64,000 bases of DNA from CAVORB01 sp963698495. Lineage in GTDB: Bacteria > Pseudomonadota > Gammaproteobacteria > Chromatiales > Chromatiaceae. The stretch spans positions 1 through 64,000 of the forward strand of contig CAVORB010000009.1 in NCBI GenBank assembly GCA_963698495.1, read 5' to 3'. How positions within the stretch are numbered: the stretch's first letter is position 1; each line of letters starts with the position of its first letter. This document shows positions 7,994 to 16,634 of this stretch, in pieces. The position numbers were made by a program, and so were the translations under genes. The notes below the pieces were generated by a model. The model was not told the DNA's origin, ran no database searches, and was given only the letters and a program-made list of their open reading frames with translations.

Positions 7994-9235
7994 CTATCGG
8001 GTCGCCGCGAGGTCCGTCGGCGCCTGATTGCCTGTCGGCACTGGTGGTAGCAGAAAGGAGATCAGCGCCGCCGCCAGCACGAAGGCCGTCGACCACCACA
8101 GGCATCCAGTCAGCCCCTGGGTTTGGTAGACCCAGCCGGAGAGCACGGTCCCTGTCAGCCGACCGGCGGCGTTGGCCATGTAGTAGAACCCCACGTTCAT
8201 GGCGACCTTTTCGTGGTCCGAGTAGGCCAGGATGAGGTAGGAGTGGACGGCGGAATTGATGGCGAACACGGCGCCGAACGCGCCCAGGCCGATGATCAGG
8301 GACACGGCCGGGTCGAGGCCGGCCGTGAGGGCCAGGGCGATGCCGGCGGGAAAGACCGCCAGCAGCAACGCCCAGTTGCGCGCGCTGGTGCCCTGGGGGC
8401 CGCGCCCGTGGTGGCCCTTGCGCAGCAGGGCGGGGGCGCCGGCCTGCACGAAGCCATAGCCGATGACCCACAGCGCAAGGAAGCTGCCGACCTGAAGGTG
8501 GTTCCAGCCGGTGACGGAGGCCAGGAACACCGGCAGCCCCACCACGAACCAGATGTCGCGGGAGCCGAACAGGAAGTAGCGCGCCGCCGACAGGATGTTG
8601 ATCTCCCGGGTCTTGGAGAAAATCTGCTTGAACTTCGCCTTGGCCTTGGCCGTGCCCAGTCCCATCGGCAGTACCCACCAGGCATACAGATAGACGACGA
8701 AGAGCACCGCCGCCATGCCCGCGTTGGCCCAGCGGAAACCGACTAGGTAGAGCAATAGCCCGCCGAGGAAGAAGCCGACGCCCTTGAGCGTGTTCTTCGA
8801 GCCGGTGAGGATGGCCACCCACTTGAACAGCCGCGTGTCGGCATCCTCGCCCTTAGGCACCACCAGCTTGACGCTGGACTTGGCGCTCATCTTGTTGAGG
8901 TCCTTGGCGATGCCGGACAGCGCCATGGCGGTCATCACATAGCCCACCGAGAGCCAGGCGGGATCGACCGTCAGCATGCTCAGGGCGAACACCTGCAGGA
9001 AGCCGCCCGTCACCATGGTGCGGTTGAGCCCGATGTGGGAGGCGATCCAGCCTCCCAGCCCGTTGGTGATGATCCCGAAGACCTCGTAGAAGAGGAACAG
9101 GAAGGCGATGGACAGGGGGCTGTACCCCAGGTTGTGGAAGTGCAGCACCACCAGCATGTGGATGGCGCCGTCGGTGAGCGTGAAGCCCCAATAGGCCCCC
9201 GTCACAACCAGGTAAGTGCGTAGTCCCTGGTCCAC
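7994..9235 (-). CDS. arsJ: ArsJ organoarsenical efflux transporter (MFS)
   Basis: About 413 residues and roughly 11-12 membrane helices of the major facilitator superfamily. The N-terminal LTDGAIHMLVVLHFHNLGYS and the NKMSAKSSVKL loop are typical of ArsJ. ArsJ exports 1-arseno-3-phosphoglycerate, made when glyceraldehyde-3-phosphate dehydrogenase uses arsenate in place of phosphate. The product decomposes outside the cell and arsenate is thus removed without reduction. The gene directly follows that dehydrogenase (stop and GTG start 2 bases apart), the diagnostic pairing. GTG 9235 is chosen because upstream in-frame codons lie inside the dehydrogenase gene; the length fits the family. It is the last gene of the arsR operon. 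Confidence 0.92.
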   Translation of the reverse strand: MDQGLRTYLVVTGAYWGFTLTDGAIHMLVVLHFHNLGYSPLSIAFLFLFYEVFGIITNGLGGWIASHIGLNRTMVTGGFLQVFALSMLTVDPAWLSVGYVMTAMALSGIAKDLNKMSAKSSVKLVVPKGEDADTRLFKWVAILTGSKNTLKGVGFFLGGLLLYLVGFRWANAGMAAVLFVVYLYAWWVLPMGLGTAKAKAKFKQIFSKTREINILSAARYFLFGSRDIWFVVGLPVFLASVTGWNHLQVGSFLALWVIGYGFVQAGAPALLRKGHHGRGPQGTSARNWALLLAVFPAGIALALTAGLDPAVSLIIGLGAFGAVFAINSAVHSYLILAYSDHEKVAMNVGFYYMANAAGRLTGTVLSGWVYQTQGLTGCLWWSTAFVLAAALISFLLPPVPTGNQAPTDLAATR

Positions 9236-9237
9236 GA

Positions 9238-10248
9238 TTACATCGTCCGGGCCATCTTGCGGGCCAGCTCCATCATCCGGTTCACGTAGCCCCATTCGTT
9301 GTCGTACCAGGCATAGATTTTCACCTGAGTGCCGTCTATGACCATGGTGGACAGGGCGTCGACGATGGATGAGCGGGGATCTCCCTTATAGTCGACGGAG
9401 ACCAGTGGCCGCTCCTCGTAACCGAGGATGCCCTTGAGCTCGCCTTCCGCTGCTTCCTTGAAGTAACCGTTGACCTCCTCGGCGGTCACCGGACGCGCCG
9501 CCTCGAACACGAAATCGGTCAGCGAGGCGTTGAGCAGGGGCACCCGCACCGCGTGCCCGTTTAGCTTGCCCGTGAGCTCCGGGAAGATCTTGGTGATGGC
9601 CTTCGCCGAACCGGTCGAGGTCGGAATCAGGGACTCGCCGCAGGCGCGCGCGCGGCGCAGGTCTTTGTGGCCCTTGTCGACGATGGTCTGGGTGTTGGTG
9701 ATGTCGTGGATGGTGGTCATGCAGCCGTGGACGATGCCGATCCGTTCGTGCATGACTTTGACCACCGGGGCGAGGCAGTTGGTGGTGCAGGAGGCGGCGG
9801 TGACAATGTCGTGCACCGCCGGGTCGTACAGGTGGTCGTTTACCCCGTAGACGACGTTCAGGGCGGGCTCGGGCACCGGTGCTGAGACCAGAACCTTCCT
9901 CACCCCCTGATCGAAGTAGGGCTGCAGGGCCTCCCGGGTCTTGAGCTTGCCCGAGCACTCGATCACCAGATCCACACCCTTCGCGCCCCAGTTCGACCTC
10001 CTGCGGGGGTCGCGCTCCATGCTGAAACCGATCTCCTTGCCGTCGACGACGATGGCGTGCTCGCGGGCCGCGATCTCGCGGCGCCAGCGCCCGTTCACCG
10101 AGTCGAACTCCAGCAGGTGGGCCTGGCAGGCGGCGTCGCCCTTGATCTCGTTGATGTGGACGATGTCTAGCTCTGCGAAATCCCAGCCGGCGCGCAGCCC
10201 CAGCTTGCCCATGCGACCGAACCCGTTGATGCCGACGCGAATGCCCAT
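9238..10248 (-). CDS. ArsJ-associated glyceraldehyde-3-phosphate dehydrogenase
   Basis: 336 residues, full length for type I GAPDH. The N-terminal Rossmann motif is GINGFGRMGKLGLR, the catalytic cysteine is in AASCTTNCLAP, and the C-terminal region carries WYDNEWGY. In this setting it acts on glyceraldehyde-3-phosphate plus arsenate to give 1-arseno-3-phosphoglycerate for export by ArsJ, encoded 2 bases downstream. A strong GAGGAGAA ribosome site precedes the ATG. It is unlikely to be the housekeeping enzyme given its place in an arsR-led operon. A small hairpin (AGACGCCG/CGGCGTCT, 10343-10362) at the end of the preceding gene may tune the transcript between them. Confidence 0.93.
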   Translation of the reverse strand: MGIRVGINGFGRMGKLGLRAGWDFAELDIVHINEIKGDAACQAHLLEFDSVNGRWRREIAAREHAIVVDGKEIGFSMERDPRRRSNWGAKGVDLVIECSGKLKTREALQPYFDQGVRKVLVSAPVPEPALNVVYGVNDHLYDPAVHDIVTAASCTTNCLAPVVKVMHERIGIVHGCMTTIHDITNTQTIVDKGHKDLRRARACGESLIPTSTGSAKAITKIFPELTGKLNGHAVRVPLLNASLTDFVFEAARPVTAEEVNGYFKEAAEGELKGILGYEERPLVSVDYKGDPRSSIVDALSTMVIDGTQVKIYAWYDNEWGYVNRMMELARKMARTM

Positions 10249-10360
10249 TGTCGTTTCTCCTCAGGAGGTAGCGCCAAGGCTACCCATGCTCGTTAGGCGA
10301 CGCCTGGTGCGCCGCAGGTGAATAATCGCTGGGTGGGGGCCGAGACGCCGCAATCGGCGT

Positions 10361-10597
10361 CTAGTCCGTAACCCACGCCCGCACCAGGTCGGGACCCGGG
10401 ACACCGCCCGCGTGCACCAGGGTCCCGTCCACCACAACGCCCGGCGTGGACATGACCCCGTAGGACATGATCTCCGCAATGTCCGTGATCTTCTCCAGGG
10501 CGATCTCGACCCCGGCCTCCCGCGCCGCCTGGGCGATGACATTGGCGGTGATCTCGCAGTTGCGGCAGCCCGAGCCGAGGACCTTGATCTGTTTCAT
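10361..10597 (-). CDS. Small thioredoxin-fold redox protein
   Basis: 78 residues, the size of the mini-thioredoxins (redox-active disulfide protein 2 type). The active site is Cys-Arg-Asn-Cys (residues 11-14) after the first strand, and the cis-Pro loop is in STPGVVVDG. Start ATG overlaps the stop of the GDCCVxC gene (ATGA), so the two are co-translated. It should provide dithiol reducing power or metalloid thiol exchange in the cytoplasm. In this operon it may keep ArsR or the permease partner reduced, or pass arsenite; that is inference. The stop codon lies inside a short hairpin (10343-10362). Confidence 0.85.
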   Translation of the reverse strand: MKQIKVLGSGCRNCEITANVIAQAAREAGVEIALEKITDIAEIMSYGVMSTPGVVVDGTLVHAGGVPGPDLVRAWVTD

Positions 10598-10842
10598 GAC
10601 GATTCTCCATTGACGTGGTCGGTGCAGCAGCCACCGCTGCCGGCCTGCTGGACCGGCGGGCAGGGAACGGTCCCATAGGAGCAGTAGACACAGCAGTCAC
10701 CGGCCTTGGGCCGGATCAAGGCGTGACAGGCCGGGCATTCCCAGTAGAACTGGCAGGCGTCCGTGGGCATGGTCTCTTCCCGGCTGACGCCGCAGGCGGG
10801 ACAGGTGATCAGGGATTGAAGTCGGATTGCGTGCGTTGTCAT
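10594..10842 (-). CDS. GDCCVxC-motif cysteine-rich protein
   Basis: 82 residues with ten or more cysteines: CPAC (14-17), CPAC (36-39), the signature GDCCVYCSYGTVPCPP (48-63) and a terminal CC. This matches the GDCCVxC family, some members of which are selenoproteins; here the positions are cysteines. The pattern suggests a zinc- or soft-metal-binding protein. It sits in operon with the small thioredoxin (4-nt overlap) and an ArsP-type permease, a neighbourhood seen for metalloid or mercury resistance. The ribosome site AAGGAAGGA is good. Exact biochemical role is not established for the family. Confidence 0.8.
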   Translation of the reverse strand: MTTHAIRLQSLITCPACGVSREETMPTDACQFYWECPACHALIRPKAGDCCVYCSYGTVPCPPVQQAGSGGCCTDHVNGESS

Positions 10843-10856
10843 TGCGTGTCCTTCCT

Positions 10857-11810
10857 TCAGGCGATGGCGTTAAAACCCCAGCCGACCAGCATGAAGGCGA
10901 TCGCCAGCACGCCCGCGAACAGGGCCAGCGCCTGCCAGCGGATGACCTTGCGCAGGATCAGCATCTCCGGCAGCGAGAGGGCCGCGATGCTCATCATCAG
11001 CGCGAGGGTCGTGCCGATGGCGACACCCTTGCCCAGCATGGCCTCCGCCACCGGGATGACGCCGGTGGCGTTGGAGTACAGTGGGATGCCCAGCAGCACC
11101 GCCCCCGGCACCGCGAGCCACTGGTCTCCGCCCAGGTTCTCGACCACCCATGCCGTGGGCACGAAGCCGTGAAACAAGGCGCCGATGCCGATGCCGATCA
11201 GCACCCATTGCCAGATGCGCCCGACGATCTCCTTGACCTCGGCCACCGCGTAGTGGTGGCGCCCACGCAAGCTGGTGTCGGGCTCGGGCAGGCTCGTGTC
11301 ACCCATGCGGATCTTCCAGACATAGTCCTCGACCCACCGTTCCGGCTTGAACCATTGCATGGCGATGCCGCCGAACCAGGCCACGGTCAACCCCGCCGCG
11401 ACGTACAGGGCGGCGAGCTTCCAGCCGAGGATACCGACCAGTAGCACCGCGGCCACCTCGTTGATCATCGGCGAGGCGATCAGAAAGGAGAAGGTCACCC
11501 CCAGCGGGATGCCGGCCTCCACGAAGCCGATGAACAAGGGCACCGACGAGCACGAGCAGAACGGGGTCACCGCACCCAGGCCGACCGCCATGCCGCGCGC
11601 CTGCCAGTCAGGGCGTCCGCGCACGAAGGTGCGCACCCGCTCCGGGGAGAGCATTGCCCGCACGAGACCCATGCCGTAGATCACCAGCACCAGCAGGAAA
11701 AAGATCTTGGCCGTGTCCATGACGAAGAACTGGATCGCGGCGCCCGCGGCGGAGCCCGGGTCGAGCCCGAGGAGGCGATAGGCGGTCAGATTGCCGAGTT
11801 GCTCGAACAT
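10857..11810 (-). CDS. ArsP/DUF318-type permease
   Basis: 317 residues with about eight membrane helices and the family motif PFCSCSSVPLFIGF (about residues 80-93) plus a second conserved half GIPLYSNATGVIPV. Members of this permease family (COG0701) include ArsP, which exports trivalent organoarsenicals, and uncharacterised metal or gas-related permeases. Its place between arsR and the ArsJ module supports a role in arsenical export through the inner membrane. The Cys-x-Cys pair could bind arsenic. I do not assign the arsP symbol because the family is functionally mixed. A promoter with an ArsR-like operator lies just upstream (11843-11867). Confidence 0.78.
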   Translation of the reverse strand: MFEQLGNLTAYRLLGLDPGSAAGAAIQFFVMDTAKIFFLLVLVIYGMGLVRAMLSPERVRTFVRGRPDWQARGMAVGLGAVTPFCSCSSVPLFIGFVEAGIPLGVTFSFLIASPMINEVAAVLLVGILGWKLAALYVAAGLTVAWFGGIAMQWFKPERWVEDYVWKIRMGDTSLPEPDTSLRGRHHYAVAEVKEIVGRIWQWVLIGIGIGALFHGFVPTAWVVENLGGDQWLAVPGAVLLGIPLYSNATGVIPVAEAMLGKGVAIGTTLALMMSIAALSLPEMLILRKVIRWQALALFAGVLAIAFMLVGWGFNAIA

Positions 11811-11842
11811 GACGCGGGTGTTTGGTCAGCGGCCCGGACAGA

Positions 11843-11867
11843 GTATATGCGTTTTCGCGAATGTATT
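11843..11867 (-). promoter_or_regulatory. Candidate ArsR operator overlapping a promoter -10
   Basis: The imperfect inverted repeat TATATGCG-TTTT-CGCGAATGTAT lies between arsR and the permease gene. It resembles the ATATGCGTTTT core I recall from the E. coli ArsR operator. On the minus strand a near-consensus -10, TATACT (11843-11848), overlaps its edge. It would allow the permease-to-arsJ genes to be transcribed separately from arsR yet be repressed by it. Confidence 0.5.
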
Positions 11868-11924
11868 GCAGGAAATCTCGCCACCGGCCACCAGCCAGAG
11901 CTGATGGGCTCTTGTCGCCAGGGG

Positions 11925-12275
11925 TCAGCTGCAGGTTCCGGTCAGGCGTGGCGCACGGCCCGAGAGGCGCTCCCGGTCTTGCGCGAATGGCGGGTCGTCG
12001 GCGCATCCCCTGGCGATGGCAGCCAGCGCATCCAGGGCCCAAGCCGGCGTGTCTGGATGGATCTTGTAGTGGATCCAGAGCCCCGATCTGCGGTCCTGCA
12101 ACAGGCCCGCCGCGCGGAGAATCGACAGGTGCCGGGAAATCTTCGGCTGCGGCAGGGTGAGCGCCTCCGTCAGGTCGCATACGCACAGCTCGATCCGGTT
12201 CTGCAAGAGCACCAGCAGGCGCAGCCGAGTGGAATCGGCGAGGGCGCGCGTGAAGGCATCCGGGGACAGTTTCAT
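11925..12275 (-). CDS. arsR: ArsR-family arsenic-responsive repressor
   Basis: 116 residues, winged-helix HTH. The metalloid site ELCVCDL lies in helix 3 as in classical ArsR, and the recognition helix reads PKISRHLSILRAAGLL. Binding of arsenite by the Cys-Val-Cys pair releases DNA. It heads the minus-strand operon with the permease, thiol proteins, GAPDH and ArsJ. The frame opens at GTG 12323, but ATG 12275 gives the usual N-terminus (about 6 residues before the first helix) and is preferred; neither has a strong ribosome site. A candidate operator sits immediately downstream, before the permease. Confidence 0.9.
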   Translation of the reverse strand: MKLSPDAFTRALADSTRLRLLVLLQNRIELCVCDLTEALTLPQPKISRHLSILRAAGLLQDRRSGLWIHYKIHPDTPAWALDALAAIARGCADDPPFAQDRERLSGRAPRLTGTCS

Positions 12276-12417
12276 CGGCGGTGAGTTTGAATCCTTTCCG
12301 GAATGACGATGGCATTCTGCCACGAGTCGTGCCCGCGGCGGGATGGCGGACGGGTGCTGCGAACGCGCCGGATGCCGCTTGGGGAAGGCATCGCCACCAT
12401 TCGCCCGAACTGTGCTG

Positions 12418-13065
12418 TCAATGTCGGCCGTTCACCGCCCACACCGCAGCCTCCACCCGCGTCTTGAGCTTGAGCTTTCTGAGGATGTGCTTGACGTGGA
12501 CCTTGACCGTCCCGACCGCGAGATCGAGATCGCGGGCGATGAGCTTGTTGCTGTAACCCTTGGCGATCAGATTCAGGATCTCCTGCTCACGCGGGGTCAG
12601 CCCGGCCTCCGTGGGTCCCTGTGGCCGCGGTTCCTCGCGCAGGGCGCGGGCGAGCAACTCGGTCAGGCGCTCGCTGATGACCAGCCTCCCCGCCGTGGCG
12701 CGTTGGAGGGCGCGCAGAATATCCTCCGGCTCCATGTCCTTGAGCAGGTAGCCGTCCGCGCCGGCGCGCAGTGCGGCCACCACGTCTTCCTCGTTGTCTG
12801 AGACCGTGAGCATGATGACGCGCGCATCCAGGTCCTGGGCGCGCAGGCGCTGCAGGGTCGCGATGCCGTCCATGCCTTTCATGTTCATGTCCAGCAGGAT
12901 GAGGTCCGGTTGGGTCTCACGCGCCAGCCGGATGCCGCTCTCGCCGTCGGCGGCCTCGCCGACCAGGCGCAGCGCGGGCTCCATGGCGATGAGGTCCGCC
13001 ACGCCCTTGCGAAACAAGGGGTGATCGTCGATGACGATGACCGATGATTCGGTGGTGATGCTCAC
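12418..13065 (-). CDS. narL: NarL-type nitrate/nitrite response regulator
   Basis: 215 residues. The receiver domain (acidic DD near 13-14, phospho-Asp in LILLDMNMKG, LKD near 110) is followed by a LuxR-type HTH (LTPREQEILNLIAKGYSNKLIA, then VGTVKVHVKHILRKL), which is close to classical NarL. It is phosphorylated by NarX in response to nitrate or nitrite and controls anaerobic respiratory genes. The start overlaps the narX stop (ATGA). It stands divergent from the Crp/Fnr gene that precedes nap, so NarL control of nap is plausible, but I did not find convincing NarL heptamers. Full length and intact. Confidence 0.9.
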   Translation of the reverse strand: MSITTESSVIVIDDHPLFRKGVADLIAMEPALRLVGEAADGESGIRLARETQPDLILLDMNMKGMDGIATLQRLRAQDLDARVIMLTVSDNEEDVVAALRAGADGYLLKDMEPEDILRALQRATAGRLVISERLTELLARALREEPRPQGPTEAGLTPREQEILNLIAKGYSNKLIARDLDLAVGTVKVHVKHILRKLKLKTRVEAAVWAVNGRH

Positions 13066-15023
13066 TGGGGTGCCCCCGCGAAGCCGCTCTGACGCGCCCG
13101 CGGACCCGTCTCCGCCTCCTGCGTGTCTGCCCGGCCGGAGGAGCGGTGACGGAAGTGCAGATGCACGCTGGTGCCTGCGGCGGGTGCGGACGTCACGGCC
13201 AGCTCACCCCCCAGGTTCAGCGAGCGCTCGCGCATGATCGCCATGCCGTAGTGGCGCGCCTCGTCCGCGGGGAGGACGGCCCCGCGGCCGTCGTCGCGGA
13301 CCTCGACCTCCACCCCGCCAGCGCGCGGGCGCAGGCTCACCCAGGCGTGACCCGCCTTGGCGTGACGAACGACGTTGGAGAGCGCCTCGCGCACGATCTG
13401 CAGCACGTGGATTTCCTCGTTCGGCGTGAGCAGGGCGGGGGCGAGGCGATTGTCGAGGCGGATATCCACGGTGCCGCGCCGTCGGAACTCCTTGACGGTC
13501 TCCTCGAGCGCGCGGCTCAATCCGCCGTCATCCATCTTGAGCCGGAAGGTGGCCAGTAGCTCCCGGAGCTGACGATAGGCGCTGCTGATGCCCTCACGCA
13601 ACTCATCCAGCACCGTCCTGGCCTGCTGCGCGTCCGACGGTGCGTCGAGGGCGGCGGCGAGGCGTGTCACCTGGATCTTGAGGTAAGAGAGGGATTGCGC
13701 CAGCGAGTCGTGCAGCTCCCGGGCGATGATGCCGCGCTCCTCGTGCAGGACGAGGCGCCGGCTCTCCTGAACCCGCCGCTGCAGATTCAGGGCGGTGCCG
13801 ATATGGCCCGCCAGGGTCGAGAGCAGGCGCCGCTGCCAGGGAAGCAGCGGCTCATCGTCGACGAGGTCGATCATGAGCACGCCGAGATGCTGTTCCCGGT
13901 CGCCTACCGGGAAGGAGGCGAGACGCTGCTTGTTCCCGTTGACCCCCTCCAGCTCGGTCGTCCGGCAATGGTCCGCGTCCAGGCAGGCACGGCAACCTTG
14001 ATCCCAACAGGGCCAGTCATGGTCGGTGCCCGGGCGGGTGCTCACCAGGAGCGTGCCGCGGTTGCCCGCTGCCTCGGCGCTCAGGCACAGGGTCGCCGGG
14101 CCGGTCTTGACGTGATCCTGGATGTCGTCGAGCACGCGGCGCAGGAGCTGGTCGGAGACGGGCTCCTCGTTCAGGACCTTGCTGGTGCGGTAGAGGAGCT
14201 CCAGCGAGTGGTTGGTGCGCGCCAGGTCCCGGGTCTTCTCCTCCACCCGCTGCTCCAGCGCCCCGTAGAGCTGCGATAGCCCCTCGGACATCATGTTCAC
14301 CGCCGCGCCCAGGCGTCCCAGCTCGTCGCTGCCCGTGACCCTGGTGCGCCCGGAGAAGTCCCCCTGTCGGATGCTGTCGGCGCAGGAGAGCAGCTCTCCC
14401 AGGGGGCGTATCACGCGGCGCACCATCAGGAACATGGTCAGGATCACGACGATCACCGTGAGCCCGAGCGCCGTGGCCTGGATCCAACGCAGGATGTCGA
14501 TGCGGCGCTCGGCGACATCCTCGAGCAGGTGCACCAAGGCGTCGATCTCGGCCACGAAGGCGTCGACGCCGGCCAGATACTCCAGCGGCTGCGGCGCCTG
14601 ACTGCCGTCGGCCGCGTCGCTCGCCAGCAAGCCGATATGATCCGCCAGCGGCGGTTTCATGGTCCGTTCCCAGTGCCGGGTGACCCGCGCGTAGGCCTGC
14701 GTTACCTCGTGCGCGTTGTGTCCGGGGATGGCATTGACGAGACGCGGGCTGAAGAGCCGCGACTCGAACTCCGCCGCCAGGGTCGCGGCCCGCTCCGCCC
14801 GCAGGGAGGCGGGTGCGCGCTCGTCCGCCAAGGCGACCCCGATACGGTAGGACTGCATGCGCAGGCTGCCTGACTGATTGATGGCGGACGCCATCCCTTC
14901 CATCGTTTGCGCCACGAACACCGAGCTCACCATGCTGACTACGGCGAGCAGGACGATCGCGGACATCAGCAGTCCGATGCTGACGAGGATGGGTTTGCGG
15001 GCAATACTTTGGATCATGAGCAT
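13062..15023 (-). CDS. narX: NarX-type nitrate/nitrite sensor histidine kinase
   Basis: About 653 residues. In order: TM1 (about 8-30), a periplasmic domain with the nitrate-binding P-box (INQSGSLRMQSYRI near 45-60), TM2, HAMP, a GAF-like region holding the NarX/NarQ cysteine cluster (Cys at spacing CxxxxCxxCxxxxxC), a HisKA_3 domain (ARELHDSLAQSLS) and an HATPase domain (DDGRG). It senses periplasmic nitrate and nitrite and phosphorylates NarL, with which it overlaps by 4 nt. The frame extends upstream to 15152, but ATG 15023 (with ATG 15017 just after) immediately precedes the conserved membrane N-terminus, so it is preferred. No strong ribosome site supports either. Confidence 0.88.
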   Translation of the reverse strand: MLMIQSIARKPILVSIGLLMSAIVLLAVVSMVSSVFVAQTMEGMASAINQSGSLRMQSYRIGVALADERAPASLRAERAATLAAEFESRLFSPRLVNAIPGHNAHEVTQAYARVTRHWERTMKPPLADHIGLLASDAADGSQAPQPLEYLAGVDAFVAEIDALVHLLEDVAERRIDILRWIQATALGLTVIVVILTMFLMVRRVIRPLGELLSCADSIRQGDFSGRTRVTGSDELGRLGAAVNMMSEGLSQLYGALEQRVEEKTRDLARTNHSLELLYRTSKVLNEEPVSDQLLRRVLDDIQDHVKTGPATLCLSAEAAGNRGTLLVSTRPGTDHDWPCWDQGCRACLDADHCRTTELEGVNGNKQRLASFPVGDREQHLGVLMIDLVDDEPLLPWQRRLLSTLAGHIGTALNLQRRVQESRRLVLHEERGIIARELHDSLAQSLSYLKIQVTRLAAALDAPSDAQQARTVLDELREGISSAYRQLRELLATFRLKMDDGGLSRALEETVKEFRRRGTVDIRLDNRLAPALLTPNEEIHVLQIVREALSNVVRHAKAGHAWVSLRPRAGGVEVEVRDDGRGAVLPADEARHYGMAIMRERSLNLGGELAVTSAPAAGTSVHLHFRHRSSGRADTQEAETGPRARQSGFAGAPQ

Positions 15024-15286
15024 GATCGAGAGATGTGTAAACGCAATCGACTTCCGGGAAAAGGGGGTACCACCAAATCCAAAAGGCGTGCCCTCGATTG
15101 CCCGGAGACATCCGAGAGTTGGTGAAGTTATCACGTCGCTATTCAGACACATAGATGGCTACCACCCGTACCTCGGAAGAGGTATCGCTACCGATGCCTG
15201 TCAACGGGCGGCTCGGTTGCGTCCATGCCCGGGTTGAATAGACTGCCTAGCTCACTCGGCCTGGTCGGGCGCGGAACGTACGGATC

Positions 15287-15998
15287 ATGAACACTGCCGC
15301 TAGAGAAGACCTGCTCTTCCCGCTGCTCTCGGATGTCGCTCTGTTCGACGGCCTGAGCGGAGAACAGTTGCGTTTCCTGGCGGCTGAGTGTTTTACCCGA
15401 CGCGTGTGCAAGGGGGGCGTGATCTTCGAGAAAGACACCCTCCTCGGCGGTTTCTTCGCGGTGCGCGAGGGGCGGGTGAAGCTCGCCGTGCTCGCCCCGG
15501 ACGGGGGCGAGCGCGTCGTCCAGATCGCCTTGGCGGGGGATACCATCGGCGAGTCGCTCGGCTTGCTCGATCGGCCGAGCCCGGTCTACGCACAGGCGCT
15601 GTGCAGCTCCAGCCTGCTGTTCTTTCGCGCCGAGCGCGTCCGCGTCGCCGCCTTGCGCTGGCCCTCGCTGGGCGCTGCTGCTGCTCGAGCAGGCCTGCAT
15701 CCGCGTCAACGAGCTTTATCGGGATCTGGAGGCAAGCTGTCTGCAGACGGCGCGTCAGCGGGTAGCCGGTTATCTGCTGCGCAGCCTGACCTGCGGCGTG
15801 CAATCCAGCCCCCGTTTGCCCGAGTCTGCGGTCCTGCCCGCGGGCAAGGCGGTGGTTGCCTCGCGCCTGAATCTGACCCCGGAAACCTTCTCGCGCGAGC
15901 TTCGCCACCTTACGGACGAGGGGGTGATCAGCGTCGAGCGCTGCACGGTGCAAGTGCATCAGCTCGAGCGATTGCGCGCCGCCGCGTCCGGAGATTGA
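15287..15998 (+). CDS. Crp/Fnr-family regulator, frameshifted as sequenced
   Basis: The cyclic-nucleotide-like sensor domain (residues 1-125) reads in one frame. The dimer helix (LLLLEQACIRVNELYRDLEA) and the winged HTH with recognition helix LTPETFSRELRHL read in the next. Removing one G from GGG at 15669-15671 restores a normal 236-residue protein. The ETFSR helix matches Dnr/Fnr-type DNA recognition, and no cluster of Fe-S cysteines is seen. It lies divergent from narX and directly ahead of nap. The perfect box TTGACCGGGATCAA overlaps its stop codon. Probably an oxygen- or NO-linked regulator of nap. The frameshift could be a sequence error or a real loss. Confidence 0.7.
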
Positions 15999-16008
15999 CC
16001 GGGATCAA
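15995..16008 (+). promoter_or_regulatory. Fnr/Dnr box upstream of nap (distal)
   Basis: TTGACCGGGATCAA is a perfect TTGAY-N4-RTCAA site. It overlaps the stop codon of the preceding regulator and lies 39 bp, centre to centre, upstream of a second box. Confidence 0.7.
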
Positions 16009-16033
16009 CAGATGCTCCGCCACCAGGAAAAAC

Positions 16034-16047
16034 TTGATCCGGCTCAA
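16034..16047 (+). promoter_or_regulatory. Fnr/Dnr box upstream of nap (proximal)
   Basis: TTGATCCGGCTCAA differs at one position from TTGAT-N4-ATCAA. It lies 48 bases before the napF start, a position from which an Fnr-type factor could activate the nap operon. Confidence 0.6.
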
Positions 16048-16094
16048 GTCACCCGGCGTCGCGATCGCGTTCTCATTAGGCCCTGCAACCGGTA

Positions 16095-16634
16095 GTGACC
16101 GTGAGCGCACCTAAAGCCGCCGACATCTCGCGTCGCCAACTATTCCGAGGTGACCTGTCAGGCAAGCGGGCGCCGATTCGACCTCCGTGGGCGGTTGCCG
16201 AAGATGGCTTCGTCATCGCCTGTGATCGTTGCGACGATTGCGTCCATGCCTGCCCGGAACGGGTGATTCGTTCCGGTTCGGGCGGTTTCCCCGAAATGGA
16301 TTTCAGCGCACGCGGCTGCAGCCTGTGCGGCGAGTGCGTGATCGCCTGCGGGGGCAAGGCCCTCGTGGGGGACCCGGAGCGCGATCGGCCCTGGGACTCG
16401 GTGGTCGAGATCAGCGGCCGTTGCCTCGCCGACAAGGGTGTCGTCTGTCGCTCCTGCGGCGAGGCATGCGACGCCTCGGCCATCCGCTTCCGACTGCGTG
16501 TCGGTGGAGCGGCGGAGCCGCACGTGGATCCGGCGATCTGTACCGGATGTGGCTACTGCATCGGCGTCTGCCCGGTGCGGGCGCTGCGTATCACCAAGTC
16601 TCCGGCGGGGCAGACGAAGAAGGTTTCCGCATGA
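16095..16634 (+). CDS. napF: NapF ferredoxin-type protein
   Basis: 179 residues with 4Fe-4S motifs of the CxxCxxCxxxCP type: CDRCDDCVHACPE (about 43-55), CSLCGECVIACGG, CRSCGEACDA and CTGCGYCIGVCPV. This is the arrangement of NapF, a cytoplasmic iron-sulfur protein that helps mature NapA before Tat export. GTG 16095 or GTG 16101 may start it. It opens the nap operon behind two Fnr/Dnr boxes, and its stop overlaps the napD start (ATGA). Intact. Confidence 0.9.
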   Translation: MTVSAPKAADISRRQLFRGDLSGKRAPIRPPWAVAEDGFVIACDRCDDCVHACPERVIRSGSGGFPEMDFSARGCSLCGECVIACGGKALVGDPERDRPWDSVVEISGRCLADKGVVCRSCGEACDASAIRFRLRVGGAAEPHVDPAICTGCGYCIGVCPVRALRITKSPAGQTKKVSA

